Positions 43,601 through 55,600 of a DNA stretch of 64,000 nucleotides are shown here, one piece after another; positions within the stretch are counted from its first letter, which is position 1, and every line of letters begins with the position of its first letter. The translations under genes were made by a program, and so were the position numbers. The stretch is from Odiellus spinosus. Taxonomy: Eukaryota; Arthropoda; Arachnida; Opiliones; Phalangiidae. The DNA is taken from positions 19,098,442 to 19,162,441 of the forward strand of contig OY987232.1 in NCBI GenBank assembly GCA_963920705.1, given 5' to 3'. The notes under the pieces were generated by a model that had not been told where the DNA came from, did no database searches, and worked only from the letters and a program-made list of their open reading frames with translations.

Positions 43601-46600
43601 GAAAACGAAAAGGACGCAGTAGGATAGAAGCTAAAGCACGAAACTTTCTCCTTAGTATTGTCAAAAGTCTATGACTTTATTCCCCATAAAAGTAAACAAC
43701 GCCCCGTAGCTTGATACTATCAGAAAAGGTCCTCCTACAATTTTGTTTCATATCCAATCGCTTAAAAATAGACATAAAAGTCATCACCCCTGTCTGGCTA
43801 CAGTGATTTGGACTCTTCAGCTCGATATTTAGAGTCAGGAGAGAGAGAGACGAAATTTAGGCGGGCCTGACTCCAGGATTTTCTAAACTAATGTTAAATC
43901 AATGGGCGCCTGTAAAAGTGTTCCAACCTTATCGCTTCGGTGTGCAGGGCAAAGCCTAACCTATTGCACCTTCGCATTATGTTTATAAACTAGGTTTTAT
44001 TAGAATACGTGTTCGTGTATGGATAAATTAATAACTCGATGCAGGTAAAATGTGTGTCTGTAAGACGGACTACCAAAAAAAAGGCGAAGAAATTTTAAAT
44101 TTAAAGGGAAACTTGGAGCTAAATTGAAACAAATAATATAATTTATTTTCGTAATTTTTAGACACGTTTTTGGTGTTTAAATGAAATTCTGAAATTGGGT
44201 AAAATTTCCAAGCTTGAATTTAATATTATGGTAAAAATGTTATTTACTACATTTTGTATTTGAAACACTAACAGTGGGGTGGGAAACTGCCTCTCAAATC
44301 TTTGAAATGATGGGTGAATAAAAATAAATCGTGGATGTAAAAAATATAGGCGATTGAAAGAACCACGATGCTCGCCAAGGCCTAGTGCAACTTTTTTTTA
44401 TATCGAACTTTGAGCGAAAGAGATGGTGCGAGTATAACAATGAAATCCCCAAAACGCGGGATGTTAAAAAAGAAAAATAATAGAAAAAATATCCCCAAAT
44501 CCCTGCCTATATACTTTGACTCAAAATGATTTTACAGTATATATAAAACCAACGGCGGATTTATATATAATATTAAATCTCGTAAGAAAAAAATAGTTCT
44601 TGCAAACTAACTATGAAGATGAGACAAAAATAGCTTTTACTTTAATAATAGTCTAGAAAATATTGCTAGATTAAAGGGGTTATTGCATCTTTTTTAAAGT
44701 CAACTTAGGATTAGTAAATATTAAAAAAAAGCCTAAAATTCCAAAGTTTTTATTTGACCTAGAGAATAATTAAAATAAAAAGGTCCTCGGAATCCGTATA
44801 ACTTTTATTAATTAAACAAGACCATCTGTGAATGTCAATCGGATATTAAAATATCCATTTCTTATTCGAGGTATTAACGGATACCCGAATGTAACGGCAA
44901 ACTAACGCGATTCCTACTCATTGTTAAATTGGGAAATTGATACGAGTTATAAAGTTATTCATTCGCCGATAACGAACAATTTGAAACCAAAGAGTTTCTT
45001 CGTCTATTTTAACCCAAAATTGAGATCTCGAAGCTAGAACCGTTCCTTTCGATTTAGACGAACAAAATGGAATTATTATATTTCATTCTATATTACGGAT
45101 TTCGAGAAACGTCGTATTTTTATCTCGGCCCGTTATCCAAGTTCGAATAAATTGATGGATAATTCGTTTATTAATTAAAATTTTATCTCCGGGTCTAATT
45201 CGTATCCAGCATTTGAATACGATTCTCTTTATATAATTTGTGGATTTATATTAACTTAATTTATCCGAGATTATAATATCTTAAAGCCTAGTTATCAATG
45301 GATATTTAAAGTTATTCAGTATCCGATTCCGAGCTCTACAGATTTCCAGCGACTTTCTATACAAAGAAGCTAGAAAAATATGCATTCTCTATTTATATTT
45401 ATGAAAAATAAATAAAAACCCCCAAAAATATGATGTAATAACTAACTCTTTAAATCGTATTGAAGAGACAACGTGGCAATAACATCCCAAACATTGCGAG
45501 GCGCAAAGGCGCTAATCCCATATTAGCTCGTATAGCCAGATTTATTCTTAGAAAAGGGCGTTTTAAATTCATTCTATCATTGTTTAAGAGGTTTTTTTAA
45601 GATTGAAACTATCTATGTAGGATCCATTGAAGAATGAGTTGCCGAAATAGATTTAGACCCAGCCATATTGTGAACAAGAACGGATGGTAGAAAATAGAGT
45701 GGATAAGAATAGGATTTTAAACTTAATAAAAACAAGTTGGGTAGAATCATTAAGTGGTCTTCATATTCTGTGCACAAGTTCCTATAATTTCCAAACGAGG
45801 CTTAAGCCTAATTACAAACGCGGCTTAAGCCCAACTTCAGACGTAAATAAAGCCCAATTTCAAACGTAAATAAAGCCCAATTTCAAACGTAAATTAAGCC
45901 CAATTTCAAACGTAAATTAAGCCCAATTTCAAACGTAAATTAAGCCCAATTTCAAACGTAAATTAAGCCCAATTTCAAACGCAAATTAAGCCCAACTTCA
46001 AACGCAAATTAACCCCAACTTCAAACGTAAATTAAGCCCAATTTCAAACGTAAATTAAGCCCAATTTCAAACGTAAATTAAGCCCAATTTCAAACCTAAA
46101 TTAAGCCCAATTTCAAACGTAAATTAAGCCCAATTTCAAACGTAAATTAAGCCCAATTTCAAACCTAAATTCAGCCCAATTTCAAACGTAAATTAAGCCC
46201 AATTTCAAACGTAAATTAAGCCCAATTTCAAACGTAAATTAAGCCCAATTTCAAACGTAAATTAAGCCCAATTTCAAACGTAAATTAAGCCCAATTTCAA
46301 ACGTAAATTAACCCTAACGAAGATAGAACATTATTACAAAACAACAATCGAAAATATAAAATAATAATTTCAAGTAACACAATAGGGGATGAAGCCAATT
46401 TTTTTTTAAAGATATCCGAAACGCCTTTATCCGTGAGCTATAAGTTACCGGATCAAATTTACAAACGTTCAGAGTCGAAAATATGTTAGGAAAGAAGGTG
46501 GGCTATAATAAAACACAAAATAGGTAGAGTCTGCCATCTATAAAGCTCAAAAAAAACCGTGTATATCGAAAAATACCAGGGAGCCAAGGCTTAGCAATTT

Positions 46601-49600
46601 TTTTTCTATTTTTCTTTTAAACAGGACGGTTTCCCCCGTTTTTCTTTCTCTACTAAACCTGTACCTAATCTGCCGTTAGTATATTGTAAATATAAAAGTA
46701 GGCATGGCAATTTCGGCTTATCTACCACTCTGCTTTATATTACAAGACTAGCTAGCTGCCGCCCCGGTACAGAAAAGATTGCAACCTTTATTCCCGAAGC
46801 CTCTTTACGAAGCAATTTATATTCCACTTTCCCTAAATCGACGAATTTCTTCGCTTCTATTAAAGGAAACCTGAAACTCAATATGGAGCGAAATGGAATT
46901 GTAATTTATGTGTTTCGTTTTTGGAATCTGCCTAATACAAGATATCTAGGACATAAAACTAATATAAGAAAAGTTTGCCGGTAGAAACACCATCTTTATG
47001 TGAGGCTGTCAAGCATTTAGATCAACTCCAAATGGAAATTGAGTCACATTTTAGGGTTGATCGTTAAAAACGATTCAAAATATATATACATATGTCCAGA
47101 AGCCGATGAAACCCTCCTTTGAAGTCTATTACTCCCGGGTCTTGTCTACCCCTCTCTGTATGGGTTATTCTCAAAAGGCGCGATCCGTACGCCTCCTAAC
47201 GGTAGATATTTTCGGAGCGGGAGTTCGTCCAGCGAATATCTCTAGCAGCCTCGGAGTTCGTCCAAAAAACGTCGTCGTTTGTGGAGAGAGAGAATTTCCA
47301 ATTTTCCATAGACAGGGGGGATGAAGTAAGACCCCTTCTAACTCGTAAAATTGTGAATTTTACCCATACAGAGAGGAGCGCTATATCGAACATTGGAGTA
47401 GTAGACTTCAAAGGAGGGTTTCATCGGCTTCTGATATGTCATAGAACAAAATTACAGCGACAGTAAAAATACATATTTTATAATCGCCCATTTTCGACAT
47501 CTTTTAAATTAAAATTCCCCGCAATCTACGTCATCACTATGGTCACGTGATTTCAATATTATAGAGCCTACATTTAATTTCGCGTGGTCTTTTTCGTAAA
47601 AGTACTTAATCTAGAAAGCCAACTTTCGTATGAAATAATAAGAACTGGGAAATAATACATTTTTAAGTTACTACCTTATTTCACCGAATATTACACGGTT
47701 TTCTTAATTTTCTTTAAACGAAAAGAATTTCACAGAAGAATGAGGGTTAGGCTCGTGTCACGCTGTGACGATGGAAGCGATATAGGAAAAGGGTTATGGT
47801 ATGGATAAACCATAAAAGTTCCCTTCTTTGCTTCCTCTTAAACTAATTCTTCGTTAACCCCACTAAGGAATTCAACCCAACCGGGCTACTCCTGGACACT
47901 TCTTCGACCTTATTCTACTATAGTTTTATCATAAAGAATGAAGAGTTGAAAGCAAAAGTTAGAGCTTATTCCATCGGGAAAGCAGGAAATTTCTAGCTTG
48001 GTACACCTTTCTTTAAAAAATCATAACTTTAGTTTGATTGGCTCGAATTAAGGCTAGTAGGGCTTGTTTTGTAGACGCCATGTCGGGCTAACCGGAAAAA
48101 ATAACTTAGACACTCTAGGAAGAGATCCAGAGGAGATACGACGCTAATTAACCCACCCCCAAATTTGACTAATCAATTTAAATGGGAATTTTAGGGAATC
48201 TTTTAGGACCCGGGAAATAAGGTTTTACGGACTTGGAAAAAATTCCCACGTTTAAGTAAACGCCGTATATGGAAAGGGTGCAATCTCCGCTACAACATAC
48301 ATATCTCAAAACCTAAAATTGACCCAGAATTCCTCGAGAAAACTAAATTTCAAATTATTTATACGTGAGCCCTAACTTGATAAAACGCGAAATAATATTG
48401 GAAAAACTCCCAAAATTCGCAAAAGGAACCACTTCCACACCTCGAATCGAGAAACGAGTGTCACCAATGGATTCCTTGACCTATTTTACTATATCAAAGA
48501 TGTAATTAAAACGAATGTGGCAGTTTAACATCATGTATTACTCCGCCTTAACCATGTTGAACCATACCATCTGCTTGTATTAAATAAAAAAAGGCGGGAA
48601 AATATATAATAATAGAACGTATATTGGTTTAATTTCGCTGGACATTGGTCAGACGAAAAAGGGTAAAGATGACCATTTACATATATTCGCAATATAAGCA
48701 CCAAGCTCTAGTATATATCCGCTATTAAACATTGCACAGACCCCGATCGTAAAACGTTTTAGGTAAACGCTAATTGTTGTTCCAACGCTTATCAATTTTA
48801 CAGTCAAAACCTTGTATCTTCGTATATAGTTAAAGTTAAGTTACGTTGTTTTTGCTCTAAAATAAAATTCCGAGTATATTACGCTTAAGAAAACCTATAA
48901 CGTTTTACCACTCTCTACGGTCCGATCCTTTTTAATTAGTTTCTACCAAGTTAGACCTTCGTATCGTCGTAAAATTCGTGGGAAGTTTTCGTACTACGCT
49001 TTTATCCAATATTAAAATCAAGCTACCTTAACGGTAAGCTTAAACACATACAAGCTTTTGACAAAGGCTTAGTGTCACGATTTCAAATAGAGCTCGGAAT
49101 TCGTATAATTTTTATTAATTGGATAAAATCTAAATTCTGATTATCCGTTTGATTAAAAATAGACTATTTTTAATTCGAGTTAACTTATTCCAAGATAAAG
49201 TAGAAAAACGTAATCCATATCCGTTTTTATCCAAAAATGGGAGCCTTATCTTAGAATATTATCCGCGTTATACGCGAGGATAAAAATTGAATTCAAAATT
49301 TATTTTCCCTGAAAAATAACGAATAAAAAGATGATTTAAAATCTTATCGTTTTATTTCTATTCTTCGAATTAAAAGTCAATTTGAAATATTGTTTCTTAT
49401 ATTTTAGACTAATTGTGGAAACGCCAATGTTTCTTATCCATCGTTATACGTTTGAAAACGAGTAATTTGTAGATAGATAAAGCGGCGAAGGCTTATCTTC
49501 GGGTAAATAGTATACGAATATAGAAATTTTAATTTTTAGTTATACAATTAAAGCTACAAAATAAACCAAATTACGTCAGAATCGGGCAACCAATAAGAAA

Positions 49601-52600
49601 GTTATGAATTTTTCTTGAAAAATATTTTTCAAATTTGTTATATTTGAATTTGATCGAAGAGACTTGCCCTAGATTTATATTCTATAGAATGGAATTTAAT
49701 ATAAAGCCCTAGTTTATTGCAAGTATCAAATTTTATGAGAGTTAAAATTTCCTAATTTATTAAATCAGTCAATGATTTCAGTGCACTTTAAAGCAGGTCT
49801 GATTCTAAACTACAATAGAGATAGCATTGATTTTAGCTTCAAACTCACTGCAAACTGAAACAGTATCTCATTATAAATTAATTTTAAATGTATATTGTAT
49901 AAAATTAATATTTAGAGGCAAGCAAATTTTCTAAATTTAATTTTAAAGATAGTTTCAGTTAAAGGTCTTCAATTATTATAATTTAATTTTGAAAAAACAA
50001 ATGGGCTGTGTCTTGTTACTACGTTATTGTTGTTAAAGTCGAATTATATTAACAGAAAGATATAGGTTTTTTTCTAGGTCAGTCTCAAGACACAGAGATT
50101 CGGTGATAACTCCCTAAGGGTAATAAAATTTTGGGAGGCTCTTACTATTATCAATTGAAAATAATCCGCTAGGGGTTTATATACGCCAAAGTAGAGCTTT
50201 CAAGCTTATACGACCAACGAAAAATCTTTAAACCTTTAAAATACGAACTCCATTCCTCAGAAAAGAAATTTAACAGTTACTTAAAACATAAAACCCATCT
50301 GAATTAATAGGAGACCCGAAATTGGTACACTTGTTTTCAAAAATTCATAACTTCAGTTTGATTGGCTCGAATTAAGGCTAGTAGGGCTCGTTTTGTTGAC
50401 ACCATATCGGGCTATCCGGCAAAAATAACTTCAACACTCTAGGAAAATATCCCGAGAAGATATGACGCTAATTAGCACACCCCCCAAATTTAACTAATGA
50501 ATTAAAATGGGAATTTTAACGAAACTTTTAGGACACGGGAAATAAGGTTTTACGGACTTGGAAAAATTCCCACGCTAAAGTAAAATACTTATTCGGAAAG
50601 GCTGAAATCTCAGCTACAAAATTCATGTCTCAAAACCAAAAATCGGCCCAAAATTCATCGCAAAAGGTAAATTTCAAATTACCTATACGGGAGCTTTAAC
50701 TTGGCACAATAATATAAGTAAAACTCCCAAAATTCGCGAAAAGGAACCACTTCCACACCTCGAATCGAGAAACGAGTGTCACCAATGGATTCCTTGGTTA
50801 AATTTACTATGGTCAAGTTTTAAATTAGGCTTAAGACACGTTTGGAATTAGGCTTAAGCCACTTTTGAAACTAGCGCGCGCGAGCCAGTATTTGGGAAAA
50901 AGTAATAGCTTTCAAGGCAAATCTGAGTTACGCCATACTTGCTTTAAGATCAAGGCTTCATCGTTGCTATGACAACGGTAAAAGATAAATTATATTTGCA
51001 CGGCGAAACGACTAGGTCGTCGAAAAATTCGTCGGGCGCAAAGATTTTTATTACCGAGAATTTTGGAGCCGATTTTTGTCAACGATAACGATTACTAGTC
51101 GTAAAATTTTTGCCAGTTGGCCGTTGTTGAAGAATTTTATAGTTGGATTCCGCCTCGAGCTGCCGAACACTACTTTTCAGAAATAAAAATGAGCAGCCAA
51201 TGGGAATCCAAATATAGGTTTAAAAGCTACTAGAAAATCTTGGAGGAATAAGATAGAGTAATCAAAGACCTTGTTTAATACGCGGTAACGGAAACTCGTA
51301 GCTAAAAATGGAATTTTGATTATTTTCGGAAGGCCGGAATAATACGATTGGTCCGATTTTATATTTACTAAAATTCAAATTATACCAGAAATTAATTTAA
51401 ATACTAAAATTATATTTTGTCTCTGAATATATCGTTTCTATAATTTAAAATTATGATTCGGTGATACCTTAACCTCATTCCCCCAAGATAAAATATACAG
51501 TAGAGATAGCGAACGAGAGTTTGAAGTTAAAACTCGACGAAACATTTCACGATATTAGCGAGGAAAAGTACATTAAAAAGTTTCCCCCGTAATGGAAATT
51601 TCAGAATTAATAAAACAACCCCAAAATCTAGGGATTTTATTACTTAATAAAAATTTTAAAATCGGGCCTTAGTTATTGCTTTAGCTTGAATAATTATTTC
51701 GGGTTCTTAATACAGGTTTATGCAAATTTCGAGAAAATAGAATAAGTCCCAGATTTAAAGAATTTCAAATCGGATTTGTAACCGATTTCGTTGAAATATA
51801 AATTATGTCAGGTTGATAGGCATCGATAGATTCACGGATATCAGCATTGATTGGTTAAGAATCAATCGAATATTATTGGAAGTTTATCCCAGATAATAAA
51901 CGCTAAGCCTTGGTTCATTATTTGCTGACTCATCAATACGAAGAAATTATCAAATATTGCTAAGCCTATTTTTTAAATTAGTTTTAAATTTATTTCTAGT
52001 GTTAATATTTGTTCGTAATTTTGTTTACTGTTGGATTAGGGCTATTTAAACGATCACGTGTTATTAGATATCATTTTTTACAACTTAATAAAATTTTTAC
52101 AGTCAGTTACGGTAATATCACAGTCCCCAATAATATTGTATTCATTATGTTGCTTCTATACAAATTAGAATTCTTTAAATTAAAATCTATACTAGATTTA
52201 TTTTACTAATGTATGCCTAATTAATTATTCGAGTTCACTTTACTCGCTTGAACATAATTATTCAAATGGTAAGATTTACCGATTTCATTTGAATATGAAA
52301 TAAAAATAAAAATTTTTCGGACTTACAGGTTGTAGTGGACATCAGCCATGTTGGACCTATAGCTAAGCGACTTCTTATAAGCCCATTCCGCTTCTGTTTT
52401 ACGCCCCCTGGCGCTTAAAATATTCGCCAAATTTCCGTAAGCTGAAATTAAAAAAATATATATATATATAAAATATAATTTAATTATATTTTTCAAATAT
52501 ATTTAAAAATAATTGGAAGTTAATTACATTATACTTTGAATTTAACTTTAATTATAATGTCAAATAATATTGCACAGAGATAAATTTAGTTGTGATTTTT

Positions 52601-55600
52601 TCTGGATAAATTTTAACGATCCCAAGTTGTACGCTATGTTATCCACTGCATTCGGTAGAAAATATAATTAAAATAAAGTGGAGATAGGGGGTGAAGATTG
52701 CAAACAGGGGTCCCGATGCGAAGGAAATTGAATAATATTTTCGATGTCAAGATAATAAGAATTCTTAGATTAGATTTTTAATCCAGATATGAAACAAAAA
52801 ATTCATTTTTTTTTTTTTTTTTTTTTTTTGTTATCGAGATTGAAAATTGTTTGTATTTCAAAATTTAATTAAAAATAGGGTACCCTGTGATGACCTAGGA
52901 TCAATTTTTTTTGTTGTAATCATGTAATCAGGACCATAAAAGGGATATTATATATAAGATTTTTTTTTTTATTTCTACCTTAAAGAATATAGTTTTAAAT
53001 TTCAGTTCACCTTTAACCTCACAAAACAAAGGATGTATAGCCAAGGAGGATCAGAGAAGGAGAGGAAATGTGGGGCTGCGTTGAGTTAGAGAGATAAGAG
53101 CCAACCTCCCACTCGGGTGGAAAGGGGGATAGGAAATTCTCGAGGTAAACTGTTGTCACGTGGTCGCTAGCTAGCGCGTCTCATAAAGGATTCGTTTTAC
53201 CCACGCGACAACAATTTACCACGAAACGTCTCTACCCCCGTTCTCCCAGAGTGGGAGTTTAGGCCGACGCAGTAGGAACCGCGCCGTCCCCACATTTCCT
53301 CTCCTTCTCTGATCCTCCTTGGTATAGCTAGCGACAAAAAGAACTGGGGATTTATTTCCTTTCAATGCTTAGACCCTAAAGTTCTACTAATTTTTGTTCG
53401 CTAGGGAAAAAGCTATAAAAAAACTATTTCCGATTTTAAGATTTTTTAGCCTCGCGTGATATATCTAAAAGGAAACTAATTATTCTTTACGATGGCATGA
53501 TTCAATCTACTTCCGGTTATTTTATTTAAATGACAAAGAATTAAGATCGTTAAAACGTCCTAAAATAAAGTGAAATTGGCATCATTTTTATACGGAATAT
53601 TTCGAGTTTAATTATAATTAAGAGCTCGGAATCGGATCGATCCATTATCTTCCGTTATTCGGATATTTTCAGATATTTTATTCAAGGATAAAATTGTAAC
53701 TAAAACAATGAAATTTCTATATTCGTATAATTGTTAAATGGTTTACCCGAAGATAAGCCTTCGCCGCTTTATCTATCTACAAATTATCTCGTTTTCAACA
53801 CGTATAACGATGGATAAGAAACATTGGCGTTTCCAGAATTAGTCGAAAATATAAGAAACAATATTTCAAATTGACTTTTAATTCGAAGAATAGAAATAAA
53901 ACGATAAGATTTTAAATCATCTTTTTATTCGTTATTTTTCACGGAAAATATATTTTGAATTAAATTTTTATCCTCGCGTATAACGCGATGGATAATATTC
54001 TAAGATAAGGCGGCCATTTTTGGATAAAAACGGATATGGATTACGTTTTTTTTACTTTATCTTGGAATAAGTTAACTCGAATTAAAAATAGTCTAATTTT
54101 AATCAAACAGATAATCAGAATTTAGATTTTAATTAATAAAAATTATACGAATTCCGAGCTCTAGTTTTTTTAATCTTTTCACAAATAATTATATTTATTA
54201 ATAAAAGCCATATTATTGGACGAACCCCAACTTGTTCAGTACCCATTTTTTTTTTTTTTTTCAGAATTTTAACCGATTCTCGTCAGGGGGTTTGGTATAA
54301 GGGTAAAGGACTTGTCTAGTAATGAGAAAAAGGGGACCATAGGAGCGCGATAATGATATATTCTAGCTTGGGCGCGACTCAAGTTGCACGCGACCAAAGT
54401 CGGAAAAGAAATTGGACCTTCCTTACTACACTTTTTTCTAGAAGCCCAACAAAAAAAAAAAATAAGAAAAAAAAATAAAAAAAATAAAAAGCTAGGCTGA
54501 GCAAAATAAAAATTCCAACAGACTAAAAAAAACCTAATACCATTTCCCGTTCACCTTTAATTGAATTTTTTCTTATTCCGCTCTTTCCACCCACACTCGC
54601 TTTCCATTGCAATGTCCCGCCTTGTCCTTAGGACAAAAAAGGACAAGACAAGTTGGTAAGACCAGCAAAATATAAACCTTCATAATCATATATAATTAAG
54701 TAGGAATTTATCCTAGCGCTAAATTACAATGATAATGGTAATCCAAAAAAAAATAAGGGTTATACCCTCTTCAGACGAGCCTATAAAACTGGGTTTGGTA
54801 AACCAAAGTTCATTTTTAAACCAGGGTTAGTGTTTCAGACGGTGTTAATTTAAAACCCAGATTCAAACCAAAACCGCGGTTAAAAAATAAACCAACGCCA
54901 TCCGCGCGCGGGAAAAGCTAAGCCTAATTACGTCAAATTAGGCTTAGCTCTTCCCGCGCGCGCGGCTTAATTTCTCCGCCTCAACCTTTTCTCCGCTTTT
55001 AAAAAATGATTGTGAACGAACTGATTATGAAATAAAGGTTGAAAATATTGGAAAATAAATCTCAAAGGTAATTTACTTTCAAAAAATCAAATCCCATATT
55101 TTTGGCGGGAAACATATTGCTATTAAATTTCAGTTTGTTTCGTTTCTCGTCTGAAAACAGGTCGTAAGCTTTTAAACCAGTTTAAACTTCTGAAGAGGGT
55201 ATTAGAGTTTTAAATCAGTAATTTATTCTGGTAATGTAAGTGTTAAGTTACCATGGTAATGGTAATTTAAGGTTAAATCGGGTATAATTACCAATTTAAA
55301 ATAACTTTTTTGGATTAAAAAAAATCTACTGACCGAGCTGAAGAGTCCAAATCACTGGAGCGAGACAGGGGTGATGACTTTTGTTTATTTTTAAGTAATA
55401 GGATATGTAATAAATGATGTTTTTTTCAACCAAATACCCTTAAAAACCTCAATCATTTCCAGCCCTAGAGTTTAAAAATTTATAGAGAAATTCTATTCGG
55501 AAATTCGATACGCCATGTCGAACTCATTTAGGCCTAATTAGAGTTATTTCCTCTAGAGTCTAATCTACTCTTACTTATCACGCTCTAAGCCTTGGTTCTC

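Larger units (their letters stand above)
23922..52326. other. TMTC2 intron between visible exons 5 and 6 (28.4 kb)
   Basis: The largest intron here. Recognised contents are listed separately: MITE A copies 4-6, families B, C, D and G, two hAT-like elements, foldbacks and three tandem arrays. Long stretches such as 33000-35200, 39000-40100 and 46320-47020 show only AT-rich sequence with no coding signal. No ORF exceeds about 115 codons and none resembles a known protein. Confidence 0.7.
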
